Assembly (NCBI GenBank): GCA_946480835.1 | Contig: CAMLLC010000008.1 | Location: forward strand, 1-64,000 | From: Entomomonas sp945283395 | GTDB taxonomy: Bacteria; Pseudomonadota; Gammaproteobacteria; Pseudomonadales; Pseudomonadaceae | Reading direction: 5' to 3' | Length of the DNA: 64,000 nt | Shown: one piece after another, positions 55,121 to 64,000 of the stretch | Layout of the letters: each line of letters starts with the position of its first letter | Position numbering within the stretch: the stretch's first letter is position 1 | Translations under genes and position numbers: made by a program | Notes under the pieces: generated by a model | Told to the model about the DNA's origin: nothing | What the model saw: only the letters and a program-made list of their open reading frames with translations | Database searches by the model: none

Positions 55121-56524
55121 ATGTCAAAAGCTATACAACTAATAAAAGAACACAATGTAAAATGGGTTGATTTACGTTTTACTGATACCAAAGGAAAACA
55201 ACAACATGTAACCATACCCAGTAGCTCGGTAGATGAAGATTTTCTAGAATCAGGTCAAATGTTCGATGGTTCATCTATTGCCGGTTGGAAAGGTATAGAA
55301 GCTTCTGATATGATCCTTATGCCAGATGATAGTACTGCTGTCATGGATCCTTTTACTACAGATCCTACCCTTATTTTAATTTGTGATATTATTGAACCTT
55401 CTACCATGCAAGGTTATGAACGTGACCCTAGGGGTATAGCAAGACGAGCAGAAGAATACTTAAAATCTACTGGAATTGGCGATACTGTTTTTGTAGGGCC
55501 AGAACCAGAATTTTTTATTTTTGATGAAGTTAAGTTTAAATCTGATATTTCTGGCTCAATGTTCAAAATTTACTCAGAGCAAGGCTCATGGAATAGCGAC
55601 ACAGATTTTGAAGATGGTAACAGAGGTCATCGCCCAGGGATTAAAGGAGGTTACTTTCCAGTTCCACCGGTTGACCATGATCACGAAATACGTACTGCCA
55701 TGTGCAATGCTCTAACAGAAATGGGGCTAGAAGTTGAAGTTCACCATCACGAAGTTGCTACAGCAGGTCAAAATGAAATAGGCGTGAAATTCAATACCTT
55801 AGTTGCCAAAGCGGATGAAGTACAAACATTAAAATATTGTATCCATAATGTTGCTGATATCTATGGTAAAACAGCTACCTTCATGCCTAAACCTCTCTAT
55901 GGTGATAATGGTTCAGGAATGCATGTTCATTTATCAATTGCCAAAGATGGCAAAAACACTTTTGCTGGTGATGGCTATGCAGGTCTTTCTGAAATTGCAT
56001 TATATTTTATAGGTGGAATCATCAAACATGGTAAAGCATTAAATGGTTTTACTAACCCATCTACTAACTCCTACAAACGTTTAGTACCTGGCTTTGAAGC
56101 ACCTGTTATGCTTGCCTACTCAGCTCGTAATCGCTCAGCATCAATTCGCATTCCTTATGTCAACAATCCTAGAGGTCGCCGTATTGAAGCTCGTTTCCCT
56201 GATCCAGCAGCTAATCCCTACTTAGCTTTTGCAGCCTTATTAATGGCAGGTTTAGATGGTATTCAAAACAAAATTCATCCAGGCGACGCAGCCGATAAAA
56301 ACTTGTACGATTTACCACCAGAAGAAACTAAAGCTATCCCTCAAGTATGTGGTAGCTTAAAAGAAGCCCTTGAAGCACTAGATGCAGATCGGGCATTCTT
56401 AACTAAAGGTGGCGTATTCACAGATGAGTTTATTGATGTCTTTATTGAGCTAAAAGCGGCTGAAGAAATTAAAGTAAGAACTTTTGTTCATCCTTTAGAA
56501 TATGATCTATACTATAGCGTATAG
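55121..56524 (+). CDS. glnA: Glutamine synthetase type I
   Basis: Assimilates ammonia into glutamine; dodecamer controlled by adenylylation. From ATG 55121 (TTGGAG 7 nt upstream) it has 467 residues with MFDGSSIAGWKGI, the metal-site FVGPEPEFFIFD, NGSGMHVHLS and the adenylylation Tyr396 in KNLYDLPPEE. An in-frame TTG four codons earlier is not needed. Its promoter region has a sigma54 element and two NtrC-like sites, so expression should rise under nitrogen limitation. No ntrBC follows, unlike in enterics. Confidence 0.98.
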   Translation: MSKAIQLIKEHNVKWVDLRFTDTKGKQQHVTIPSSSVDEDFLESGQMFDGSSIAGWKGIEASDMILMPDDSTAVMDPFTTDPTLILICDIIEPSTMQGYERDPRGIARRAEEYLKSTGIGDTVFVGPEPEFFIFDEVKFKSDISGSMFKIYSEQGSWNSDTDFEDGNRGHRPGIKGGYFPVPPVDHDHEIRTAMCNALTEMGLEVEVHHHEVATAGQNEIGVKFNTLVAKADEVQTLKYCIHNVADIYGKTATFMPKPLYGDNGSGMHVHLSIAKDGKNTFAGDGYAGLSEIALYFIGGIIKHGKALNGFTNPSTNSYKRLVPGFEAPVMLAYSARNRSASIRIPYVNNPRGRRIEARFPDPAANPYLAFAALLMAGLDGIQNKIHPGDAADKNLYDLPPEETKAIPQVCGSLKEALEALDADRAFLTKGGVFTDEFIDVFIELKAAEEIKVRTFVHPLEYDLYYSV

Positions 56525-56575
56525 ATTAAGTAATATAGTTCTCATGCAAAATGGTCTTTAATTTGCTGTAAATAT

Positions 56576-56609
56576 AAAAGCTCTCATACAACAATTATGA
56601 GAGCTTTTT
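56576..56609 (+). terminator. glnA terminator
   Basis: AAAAGCTCTCATA / TATGAGAGCTTTT, a perfect 13-bp stem with loop CAACAAT ending in TTTTT, about 50 nt after the glnA stop. Confidence 0.92.
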
Positions 56610-56961
56610 CTTTTATAAAAAAAATATTATCAGTTATTAGAATAGTAAGTTTAACCAACCTATCTTAACCTTTAACTTTTTGACTTATCCTAATATCTTT
56701 TTTTATTAAATTATTGAACAAGAATTCTGCAGCTAATAGCGGTATGCTAGCCAATTAATTATTACCACTCTTCTAATAAGACTGAATTTGTTAACTAGTT
56801 ACTCTATATAACTCTGTAATAAAACTTAATTGCTATATTAAGCTTAACCTAGTCACAACTGCCTAGTGGCTTAAATAATTGTTTTAAATTCATTTTATTT
56901 TTTAATCTTAGATGTACAATTAGTTGCATTACTAAATAATTAGGTTTATTTTTTACTTACT
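56610..56961. other. AT-rich gap before mnmC, no gene seen
   Basis: About 350 nt with stops in every frame. It presumably contains the mnmC promoter. No RNA gene or repeat was recognised. Confidence 0.4.
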
Positions 56962-58974
56962 ATGATGACAACTCATTATGCCCAACTTAAGTGGGATGAA
57001 CATGGACAACCTATCTCCTGTGAATTCGATGATATATATTTCTCTAAAACCTTTGGTCTAGAGGAAACCCGTTATGTTTTTTTACAACATAATTATCTAC
57101 CTGACAGATTTAAGCTATTAACGGATGATGATTGTTTTGTCATAGCCGAAACAGGCTTTGGTAGCGGCTTAAACTTTTTATGTGCTTGGCAATTATTTGC
57201 AACACAGGTAACTACTAAGGCACGTCTTCATTTTATTAGTGTTGAAAAATATCCTTTAACTAAAGAAGATTTACAAGCTACCCTGCAACTCTGGCCAGAA
57301 CTAGCAACATATACAGTACAGCTAGTTAACCAATATGTAGCTATTCATCAAGGATACCAACGTTTTGTATTTGCTGATGGAAAAATAACTTTAACTTTAC
57401 TCATAGGTGATGCTAAAGAGCAATTACAAAAACTCAACGGAAAGATAGATGCTTGGTTTTTAGATGGTTTTGCCCCTACTAAAAATCCTCAGATGTGGAC
57501 TACTGAATTATTTAAAGAGCTAGCTAGGCTTTCAACTAATCAAACAACCTTAGCCACCTTTACTAGTGCCGGAAAGGTGAGGAGAGGTCTAGTAGCCGCT
57601 GGTTTTTTTATTGAAAAAACGACAGGGTTTGCTAACAAAAGAGAAATGCTGTTAGGGCACTGGCAAGAAATGGAGCAACCCTGTGACCTAAAGCGACCTG
57701 CTACTCCACCTTGGTACGCAAGAGTCAAAGCTACTTATCCAAATAAAACAGCTATTGTGATAGGTGGCGGTATTGCTGGTTGCTCAACTGCTGCCAGTTT
57801 AGCTGCTAGAGACTGGCAAGTAACATTATTAGAGCGTCACTTAGACATAGCATCAGAAGGTTCTGGCAATCCACAAGGCATTCTTTATTTAAAATTATCA
57901 GCTCATAATACCTTACAATCACGTTTATTAATTGAAGGATTTGGCTATACTAGGCGCTTATTAACACGTTTAACGGCACTACAGCAGCTTACTTACAATG
58001 AGGACTGGCAAGCCTGTGGGGTGCTTCAACTAGCCTTTAATCATAAAGAACTAATTAGACAACAACAACTGGCTGAAGCTTTTCCGCCCGCTTTACTCTA
58101 TCCAGTCAATCAGCAACAGGCTAATGAACTAGCAAATTTATCTGTTAATCATTCAGGGTTATTTTTTCCAGAAGGGGGTTGGGTTAAACCTAGGCAACTT
58201 TGTAAAGCATTAGTGAAACATCCTAACATTCAAGTAAAATGCCAACAACAGGCTCTGCAATTAGCATATGGCAATGGCCAATGGCAAGTATGGAATGACC
58301 AGCAATTATTGGCCAGTGCTGATATTGTAGTACTAGCTACTGCTGCCGATACAGATCAATTTAGTATGACAGCGCAATTACCTATCAAGCGAATCAGAGG
58401 ACAAGTCACCGAGTTAGCCATGACTAACAGTAGCCAAGCTTTGGCTACTGTTATCTGTAGTGATGGTTATATAGCTCCTGCTAGGGATAATAAACACTGT
58501 TTAGGTGCCAATTTCAATTTTCATGCTACAGATTTAATATTAAGCCCTTCAGAACATGCTGAAAATATTGCAACGTTAAAAACTATTTCTTTAGATTTAG
58601 CTAATCGACTGGGTGTAGATAAACTTAATATTTCTACAATTAATGGCAGGGCTGCTTATCGATGTACTGCTACTGACTATTTACCGCTGGTAGGGCCTAT
58701 TGCCGATAGACAAGCATTTCTAAGAGATTATCAAGCCATTATCAAAGATTCTAAAAAAATCCCCAATAATCCTTGCCAATGGTTAACTGGTTTATTTTTA
58801 AATATCGCGCATGGTTCACGTGGTTTAATCACTGCACCGCTTTGTGGTGAAATGTTAGCTAGTTGGATTGAAAACGAACCTTTCCCCATTGAAAATGACT
58901 TAATGCAAGCTTGTCACCCTAACAGATTTTACATGAGAGAATTAAAATATTTTCGACGAAATCATACTCACTAA
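56962..58974 (+). CDS. mnmC: tRNA mnm5s2U34 biosynthesis bifunctional protein MnmC
   Basis: Completes the wobble modification mnm5s2U34. The N-terminal part (about 1-245) is the SAM methyltransferase MnmC(m): AETGFGSGLNFLCAW and DAWFLDGFAPTKNPQMW. The C-terminal part (from about 262) is the FAD oxidase MnmC(o): dinucleotide motif VIGGGIAGCSTAASLAARDW, GSGNPQGILYLKLSAHN and AHGSRGLITAPL. The 670 residues equal the usual bifunctional length. Start at ATG 56962, with a second ATG next to it. Single gene. Confidence 0.95.
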   Translation: MMTTHYAQLKWDEHGQPISCEFDDIYFSKTFGLEETRYVFLQHNYLPDRFKLLTDDDCFVIAETGFGSGLNFLCAWQLFATQVTTKARLHFISVEKYPLTKEDLQATLQLWPELATYTVQLVNQYVAIHQGYQRFVFADGKITLTLLIGDAKEQLQKLNGKIDAWFLDGFAPTKNPQMWTTELFKELARLSTNQTTLATFTSAGKVRRGLVAAGFFIEKTTGFANKREMLLGHWQEMEQPCDLKRPATPPWYARVKATYPNKTAIVIGGGIAGCSTAASLAARDWQVTLLERHLDIASEGSGNPQGILYLKLSAHNTLQSRLLIEGFGYTRRLLTRLTALQQLTYNEDWQACGVLQLAFNHKELIRQQQLAEAFPPALLYPVNQQQANELANLSVNHSGLFFPEGGWVKPRQLCKALVKHPNIQVKCQQQALQLAYGNGQWQVWNDQQLLASADIVVLATAADTDQFSMTAQLPIKRIRGQVTELAMTNSSQALATVICSDGYIAPARDNKHCLGANFNFHATDLILSPSEHAENIATLKTISLDLANRLGVDKLNISTINGRAAYRCTATDYLPLVGPIADRQAFLRDYQAIIKDSKKIPNNPCQWLTGLFLNIAHGSRGLITAPLCGEMLASWIENEPFPIENDLMQACHPNRFYMRELKYFRRNHTH

Positions 58975-59086
58975 CTAAGCCATTATGACCTTTGAGCTAA
59001 GGATGTATCCATCACATATCAATAGATTATCTACCAGTTTGATTTATAATAGGATATTTCTAGATTGATTCGGACTTTATTAAACT

Positions 59087-59866
59087 ATGTCATTAGAAAT
59101 ATCTGCCTTTGATTATCAAAGAGAAGTTACTCGCCTTTGTATTCAATGTGGTTTGCTGCTATTACAACATGGCGCAGAATCCATGTTAATAGATCATTTA
59201 TCTAATAGGCTAGGTATAGCCTTAGGTATGTCTAGTGTTGAAAGTTCCATTTCCTCTAATGCAATAGTTCTCACCACTATATTCCAAGATCATTGCTTAA
59301 CTACTACCCGTAAAAGTATCGATAGAGGTATTAACATGTACATAATATCTGAGGTACAACATTTGGTAATAGCAGTAGAAAAGAAGCAACTTACTTGGCA
59401 ACAAGCTAAACAACAACTTAATAATATTCCTCCCTTTAGACATCCCAACTGGTTAGTTATATTAATGGTTGGCATCGCATGTGCTAGTTTTTGCAGGCTT
59501 GCTGGTGGAAGTCTAGTTGCTACTTTTGTTACTTTTGGCGTTAGCTCCATTGCCATGTTTATTAGGCAACGACTTGCTATTTTGCAAATTCATGCCATGA
59601 TTAATGTAGGTATTACTGCCTTTGCAGCTACCTTACTATGCGGTTTAGTGGTCGAGCTATACCCTATTAAGACGGGTTCAATCGCAATGGCTTCTTGTAT
59701 TTTATTATTAGTACCTGGTTTTCCGCTTATTAATGCTATAGCTGACATGTTCAAAGGTCATGTAAATACAGGTATTGCGCGCTGGGTAATTGCCTCTTTA
59801 CTAGCCTTAGCCACTTGTATTGGGACTGTATTAGCCATGACTTTATTAGGAATAGAAAGATGGTAA
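59087..59866 (+). CDS. yjjP: YjjP-type subunit of ThrE-family exporter
   Basis: Larger half of a split threonine/serine exporter-like (ThrE, DUF1212) membrane protein; in E. coli YjjP with YjjB exports succinate. The 259 residues have a cytoplasmic N-terminal part (RLCIQCGLLLLQHGAESMLI, with the conserved G-A-E-S) and five hydrophobic segments from about residue 122, including VPGFPLINAIADMFKGHVNT. Overlaps yjjB by 7 nt. Confidence 0.88.
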   Translation: MSLEISAFDYQREVTRLCIQCGLLLLQHGAESMLIDHLSNRLGIALGMSSVESSISSNAIVLTTIFQDHCLTTTRKSIDRGINMYIISEVQHLVIAVEKKQLTWQQAKQQLNNIPPFRHPNWLVILMVGIACASFCRLAGGSLVATFVTFGVSSIAMFIRQRLAILQIHAMINVGITAFAATLLCGLVVELYPIKTGSIAMASCILLLVPGFPLINAIADMFKGHVNTGIARWVIASLLALATCIGTVLAMTLLGIERW

Positions 59867-60330
59867 TAAATTATCTTTTAATGCTAGCCCAAGACTTTTT
59901 ATTATCTGCCCTAGCAGCTATAGGTTTTGCTATGGTTTTCAATGTGCCCACTAAATATCTTAGTTATTGTGCTTTTTTAGGAGGATTAGGGCATAGTTTA
60001 AGAACACTGCTAATGCAATACGGTATTATTATTGAATGGAGTACTTTACTGGCCTCAATGTTTATTGGGACACTCTCTATTATGTTCTCAACCCGTATTT
60101 TAGCCCATCCTAAAGTAATTAGTGTCGCCGCAGTTATTCCTATGTTTCCAGGCGTTAGTGCTTATACCGCTATGATAGCATTAGTTAAATTATCTCAATT
60201 TGGATACAACGCCGAATTAATGGAAAATTTAGTTACCCACTTTTTACGTGCCTCTTTTATTGTTGGAGCCCTCTCTTTAGGATTAACTTTACCTGGGATA
60301 TGGTTATATAGATATAAAACTCGAGTTTAA
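59860..60330 (+). CDS. yjjB: YjjB-type subunit of ThrE-family exporter
   Basis: Smaller half (DUF3815) of the split ThrE-type exporter; 156 residues from ATG 59860 with about five membrane segments. Landmarks are FNVPTKYLSYCAFLGGLGHS and VIPMFPGVSAYTAMIALV. Start chosen because homologues begin just before the first membrane segment and because it overlaps yjjP by 7 nt, indicating coupling; the frame extends 15 codons further upstream inside yjjP. Confidence 0.88.
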   Translation: MVINYLLMLAQDFLLSALAAIGFAMVFNVPTKYLSYCAFLGGLGHSLRTLLMQYGIIIEWSTLLASMFIGTLSIMFSTRILAHPKVISVAAVIPMFPGVSAYTAMIALVKLSQFGYNAELMENLVTHFLRASFIVGALSLGLTLPGIWLYRYKTRV

Positions 60331-60703
60331 TTATTGAAATTACATATAGTCACTATACTAAAAATTTATAATAAGCTTGGGAGCTATTTCAAAATTTAGT
60401 GGTCAATAATATGGTAATAGATGGATATAGGCTATTAACCAAGAATCTCTAACAATATAACAAGAGGAATAAGCTCAAGCTAACTTATCATCTTAGCTTA
60501 ACTTTAGAGGGAGATTCGACTAGAATAATAACCCATTATCTAATACTTATGAACAGAAGCTGTTTTCAAAGCGTCACGCGTATTACCTAGCATATTACCT
60601 ATTCCACGTAAAACTTTGAAAACAGCTTCACAAGCCTAACTAAATAAAGCTGGAGATTCTATTAAAACTAGCCAGCTATTGAAAAACAAAAGAGGGTAAT
60701 ACC
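60331..60703 (+). other. acnB leader region with hairpin element
   Basis: About 370 nt before acnB. It contains the 74-bp inverted-repeat element described separately and otherwise AT-rich sequence. AGAGGG lies 7 nt before the GTG start. No ORF with a ribosome binding site was seen. Confidence 0.4.
60556..60629. repeat. 16-bp perfect inverted repeat, hairpin or MITE-like
   Basis: GAAGCTGTTTTCAAAG (60556-60571) is repeated as its exact complement CTTTGAAAACAGCTTC (60614-60629) around 42 nt. Both outer edges are flanked by ACA, which could be a 3-bp target duplication. Inside, ATTACCT occurs twice. No T-run follows, so a simple terminator is unlikely; a miniature transposable element or a leader-RNA structure fits better. 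Confidence 0.6.
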
Positions 60704-63301
60704 GTGCTTGAAGCTTATCGTAAACAAGCAGCTGAACGTGCTGCAATGGGAATTGTTCCTCAACCTCTGACTGCAGAACAAACGTCTCAACTTATCGAAC
60801 TATTAAAAAATCCTCCTAAAGGGGAAGAAAGTTTTCTTTTAGATCTAATCAGTAATAGAATTCCTCCTGGAGTTGATGAGGCGGCTTATGTCAAAGCTGG
60901 TTTTCTGGCCGCTATCATTAATGGTGAAGCTATCTCTCCTCTTATAGATAAGAAACTAGCGGTTAAATTATTAGGTACTATGCAAGGTGGTTATAATATT
61001 ACTACTTTAGTAAACCTATTAGATAATAAAGAATTAGCAAGTTTAGCTGCTGACCAATTAAAGCATACTTTATTGATGTTCGATGCCTTTCATGATGTAG
61101 CAGAGAAAGCTAAAGCGGGTGATGCTAACGCTAAAGCAGTTATGCAATCGTGGGCAAATGCTGAGTGGTTTACTGCGCGTAAAGCTTTGCCCGAAAAAGT
61201 AACCATTACTGTTTTCAAAGTACCAGGTGAAACTAATACCGATGATCTATCACCTGCCCCTGATGCTTGGTCACGCCCTGATATCCCATTACATGCCTTA
61301 GCTATGCTAAAAATGCCAAGGGATGGGATTAAACCCGAAAAGTCTGGATCAGTTGGTCCTTTAAAACAAATTGCAGAAGTTAAAGCGAAAGGTTTTCCTG
61401 TAGCCTATGTAGGCGACGTAGTGGGCACTGGCTCTTCTCGCAAATCGGCCACTAACTCTGTACTTTGGTATTTTGGTGAAGATATCCCTTATGTGCCTAA
61501 CAAACGTGAAGGTGGTTTCTGTTTTGGGACAAAAATAGCTCCTATTTTTTATAATACTATGGAAGACGCTGGCGCATTACCTATTGAGTTTGATGTATCT
61601 AAACTCAATATGGGCGATGTTATAGACGTTTACCCATATCAAGGTAAAGTTACTAAACATGGTAGTAATGAAGTGCTGGCCACGTTTGAACTAAAAACAC
61701 CCGTTTTACTTGATGAAGTACGGGCTGGTGGTCGTATCCCATTAATTATAGGTCGCGGTTTAACTGAAAAAGCCCGCACAGAGTTAGGTTTACCTACCTC
61801 AGATGTTTTCAAAAAACCAGAGGTTCCTGCTGATACAGGCAAAGGCTTTACCCTAGCCCAAAAAATAGTAGGACGTGCCTGTGGTGTTAAAGGTATTCGC
61901 CCTGGCACTTACTGTGAACCCAAAATGACTAGCGTAGGTTCTCAAGACACTACTGGGCCTATGACTCGCGACGAATTAAAAGACTTAGCTTGTTTAGGTT
62001 TCTCTGCTGACTTAGTCATGCAATCCTTTTGCCATACTGCCGCCTATCCAAAACCTATAGATGTTAAAACACAGCATACTCTACCTGATTTTATTCGTAA
62101 TAGAGGTGGTGTATCTCTACAACCGGGTGATGGAATTATACATAGTTGGTTAAACCGTATGGTATTACCTGACACAGTGGGCACTGGGGGAGACTCTCAT
62201 ACTCGTTTCCCTATGGGGATATCTTTCCCCGCTGGCTCTGGCCTAGTGGCTTTTGCTGCAGCTACTGGGGTTATGCCGTTAGATATGCCTGAATCTGTCT
62301 TAGTACGTTTTAAAGGTAGAATGAACCCCGGCATCACTTTACGCGACTTAGTACATGCTATTCCTTACTATGCCATTCAACAAGGACTACTCACTGTTGA
62401 GAAAAAAGGTAAGAAAAATATTTTCTCTGGCCGTATCCTTGAAATTGAGGGATTAGATGACTTAACAGTAGAGCAAGCCTTTGAATTATCAGATGCTTCT
62501 GCAGAACGATCTGCTGCCGGCTGTACCATTAAACTGCCTGAATCTGCTATAGCCCAGTATTTAAACTCTAATATTATCTTGTTACGTTGGATGATTAGCC
62601 AAGGCTATGGTGATGCACGTACTATTGAACGGCGGGCCAAAAAAATGGAAGAATGGCTAGCAAAACCTGAACTATTATCCGCTGACAAAGATGCCGAATA
62701 TGCAGCAATCATAGAAATTGATTTAGCTGATATTAAAGAACCTATTCTCTGCGCACCTAATGACCCAGATGATGCTAGGTTACTATCACAAGTGGCAGGT
62801 ACGCCAATACAAGAAGTATTTATCGGGTCTTGTATGACTAATATAGGCCACTTTCGTGCGGCTGGTAAGCTCCTAAAAGGCATAAAAGAAATCCCTACCC
62901 GCCTCTGGTTAGCGCCTCCTACCAAAATGGATCAACATGAGTTAATTGAAGAAGGCTATTACAGTATTTTTGGTACAGCTGGAGCACGGATGGAAATTCC
63001 TGGTTGTTCACTTTGCATGGGTAATCAAGCCCGTATTGAACCTAATAGTACAGCTGTCTCAACTTCCACTAGAAATTTCCCTAACAGATTAGGTGATGGA
63101 GCTAATGTATTCTTAGTTTCTGCAGAACTTGCAGCAGTTACAGCCATATTAGGCAAACTACCTACTCCAGCTGAATATATGGAGAAAGCTAAAGCGATTA
63201 ATACCATGGCTCCTGAGATCTATAGATATCTAAATTTTGATCAAATAGATAGTTATGTAAAAGCAGCTAAAAATGCTAAAATAGCAGTAAAACAAGCTTA
63301 A
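60704..63301 (+). CDS. acnB: Aconitate hydratase B
   Basis: TCA-cycle enzyme turning citrate into isocitrate; AcnB also acts as an iron- and oxidation-sensing RNA binder in E. coli. The 865 residues begin with the HEAT-like domain typical of AcnB (VDEAAYVKAGFLAAI, PLIDKKLAVKLLGTMQGGYN), then the swivel domain (FKVPGETNTDDLSPA, GDVVGTGSSRKSATNSV) and the catalytic part with cluster ligands Cys710 (IGSCMTN), Cys768 and Cys771 (PGCSLCMGNQ), matching E. coli positions within one residue. GTG start after AGAGGG. A 16-bp inverted repeat lies about 75-150 nt upstream. Confidence 0.97.
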   Translation: MLEAYRKQAAERAAMGIVPQPLTAEQTSQLIELLKNPPKGEESFLLDLISNRIPPGVDEAAYVKAGFLAAIINGEAISPLIDKKLAVKLLGTMQGGYNITTLVNLLDNKELASLAADQLKHTLLMFDAFHDVAEKAKAGDANAKAVMQSWANAEWFTARKALPEKVTITVFKVPGETNTDDLSPAPDAWSRPDIPLHALAMLKMPRDGIKPEKSGSVGPLKQIAEVKAKGFPVAYVGDVVGTGSSRKSATNSVLWYFGEDIPYVPNKREGGFCFGTKIAPIFYNTMEDAGALPIEFDVSKLNMGDVIDVYPYQGKVTKHGSNEVLATFELKTPVLLDEVRAGGRIPLIIGRGLTEKARTELGLPTSDVFKKPEVPADTGKGFTLAQKIVGRACGVKGIRPGTYCEPKMTSVGSQDTTGPMTRDELKDLACLGFSADLVMQSFCHTAAYPKPIDVKTQHTLPDFIRNRGGVSLQPGDGIIHSWLNRMVLPDTVGTGGDSHTRFPMGISFPAGSGLVAFAAATGVMPLDMPESVLVRFKGRMNPGITLRDLVHAIPYYAIQQGLLTVEKKGKKNIFSGRILEIEGLDDLTVEQAFELSDASAERSAAGCTIKLPESAIAQYLNSNIILLRWMISQGYGDARTIERRAKKMEEWLAKPELLSADKDAEYAAIIEIDLADIKEPILCAPNDPDDARLLSQVAGTPIQEVFIGSCMTNIGHFRAAGKLLKGIKEIPTRLWLAPPTKMDQHELIEEGYYSIFGTAGARMEIPGCSLCMGNQARIEPNSTAVSTSTRNFPNRLGDGANVFLVSAELAAVTAILGKLPTPAEYMEKAKAINTMAPEIYRYLNFDQIDSYVKAAKNAKIAVKQA

Positions 63302-63308
63302 TATTTGT

Positions 63309-63336
63309 AAGCGACTAATATATCTATTGGTCGCTT
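63309..63336 (+). terminator. acnB terminator
   Basis: AAGCGACTAAT / ATTGGTCGCTT, 11 bp with one G-T wobble and a 6-nt loop, 7 nt after the acnB stop and followed by TTTACATTAG. Confidence 0.75.
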
Positions 63337-63580
63337 TACATTAGTCTTAAATCTTTCACAGCTCGCTCTTAGAAATAATATTGATGACAGCTATATTTAT
63401 TTTTTCAATACGATGATAAGATCTTTGCAGCCTAATTTACTATTCAACTATTATTATTCGATATATCTGTTATCTTTAGAATAGCACTTAATTAAATTAT
63501 TTTTATTAAATATCCTGCCCCCTATCCATTATTAGTTTAGCAATTAAACCAACAGTATTACTTAGCCAACAAAAATACTT
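63337..63580. other. Intergenic region, nothing recognised
   Basis: AT-rich, with stops in all frames, between the convergent acnB unit and the genes at the right edge. No RNA gene or repeat was seen. Confidence 0.4.
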
Positions 63581-63685
63581 CTAATTACTACAGGTGATAG
63601 CAAACATACTAAGCGCTGTTTTTTTTAATTTCTGGTATTTACTGTAAGCTTTAGCTACATTAAGGCGGATTTGTTCTTTAGACAT
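63581..63685 (-). CDS. Possible 34-residue ORF after the edge gene
   Basis: A short frame beginning 4 nt after the stop of the upstream gene: starts MSKEQIRLNVAKAYSKYQKL and ends FAITCSN. Amphipathic, Lys-rich N-terminal part. There is no ribosome binding site, but the closeness would allow re-initiation. It may equally be a degraded end of a longer gene. Function unknown. Confidence 0.3.
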   Translation of the reverse strand: MSKEQIRLNVAKAYSKYQKLKKTALSMFAITCSN

Positions 63686-63689
63686 ATTT

Positions 63690-64000
63690 TTATGTATAGC
63701 CATCTACTAAAGCATAAACTACATAACCCTCAGGGGCCAAGTATTGGGTGGTTAATATAGCGGGTGAAATACCTGTTGTAGTTAATGGTTTAGAAAAATA
63801 TTGTTGGCTTTTACAAGCAAACACTGCTGCTTGTCTGTTAGCTTGTAGTGGCTGCTGTTCTGACAACTCTTTAGGAGGGGCAGTTCTACCAAACAAATTA
63901 TCTAGAGACCAGTCCATTAAACCATTGTGACCTACATAAACAACTAAATTAGCGGCCCCTCCCACTATTATTTGCTTATGATCCAATCGAATTACTTGTT
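63690..64000 (-). CDS. Conserved hypothetical protein, 3' part only
   Basis: The frame is open to the window edge, so the N-terminus lies outside. The visible 103 codons read QVIRLDHKQIIVGGAANLVV, then YVGHNGLMDW, then a variable loop, then NRQAAVFACKSQQYFSKPL and ILTTQYLAPEGYVVYALVDG. I recall the pattern GHxGLMDxxL ... ACxSxxYF ... TTxxMAPEAY from conserved hypothetical proteins of Pseudomonas and relatives, where it looks caspase/peptidase C13-like (His then Cys); the His in GHNGLMD and the Cys in FACKSQ would be candidate residues. Function is not known to me. Confidence 0.65.
   Translation of the reverse strand, partial: QVIRLDHKQIIVGGAANLVVYVGHNGLMDWSLDNLFGRTAPPKELSEQQPLQANRQAAVFACKSQQYFSKPLTTTGISPAILTTQYLAPEGYVVYALVDGYT

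Noticed and set aside
1..64000. CRISPR arrays, insertion sequences, prophage genes, tRNA or rRNA genes
   Set aside because: I looked through the intergenic regions and saw no spaced direct repeats, transposase or phage proteins, and no tRNA-like T-arm pattern. Small RNAs without obvious signature could still be missed by eye.

Overview
The window is an AT-rich stretch of a gammaproteobacterial chromosome. Gene content and order point to the Pseudomonadaceae: Crc beside pyrE, an AsrA-type second Lon protease, mreBCD followed by rng and a yhdP-type gene, a DeoR-type regulator directly before glmS, an ArsR-methyltransferase fused regulator before metK, argC followed by erpA, phosphatidylcholine synthase and an ErdR-like response regulator. 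The low GC and several eroded genes suggest a host-associated, partly reduced lineage. The AT-rich insect-gut genus Entomomonas is my best guess, from recall and not from a search.

Layout. 0.3-8.5 kb (minus strand): rapA, a DASS dicarboxylate/citrate transporter, and gatCAB for transamidation of mischarged Glu-tRNA(Gln)/Asp-tRNA(Asn). 8.7-16.8 kb (plus): the cell-shape operon mreB-mreC-mreD, a wrecked maf remnant, rng and a giant AsmA-like envelope protein (YhdP family). 17-20.6 kb (minus): the ribosome maturation operon rpsP-rimM-trmD-rplS, and ffh. 21-28.3 kb (plus): trkH, lon/asrA, a chagasin-like lipoprotein, glmR and glmS. 28.3-33.4 kb: decayed ORF fragments, the sulfate uptake operon sbp-cysT-cysW-cysA (minus) and a short HugZ-like protein. 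33.4-39.6 kb (minus): metK with its ArsR-type regulator, a CoA-type Nudix hydrolase, a GIY-YIG protein, pcs and a PglL/O-antigen-ligase-like membrane protein. 39.7-45.3 kb: argC, an anchored coiled-coil protein, erpA, an ErdR-like regulator, an EamA permease, a DTW-domain gene split by an in-frame amber codon, and a coiled-coil membrane protein. 45.4-49.2 kb: an orphan TPP-riboswitch relic, an unlisted 52-residue membrane protein, and the zinc module znuA / zur-znuC-znuB around a Zur box. 49.4-54.5 kb: an exported protein-E-like protein, nfsB, pyrE, crc and a pabB-pabC fusion. 55-64 kb (plus): glnA behind a sigma54/NtrC promoter, mnmC, the yjjP-yjjB exporter pair, acnB behind a 16-bp perfect inverted repeat, and the 3' end of a conserved hypothetical gene.

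Most of the window is housekeeping. I found no prophage, insertion sequence, CRISPR array, tRNA or rRNA, and no convincing new multigene system. The noteworthy items are small: an apparent AUU start for mreC, the maf remnant, the riboswitch relic, the amber-split DTW gene, the ArsR-type operator before metK, the hairpin/MITE-like element before acnB, and the small membrane protein.
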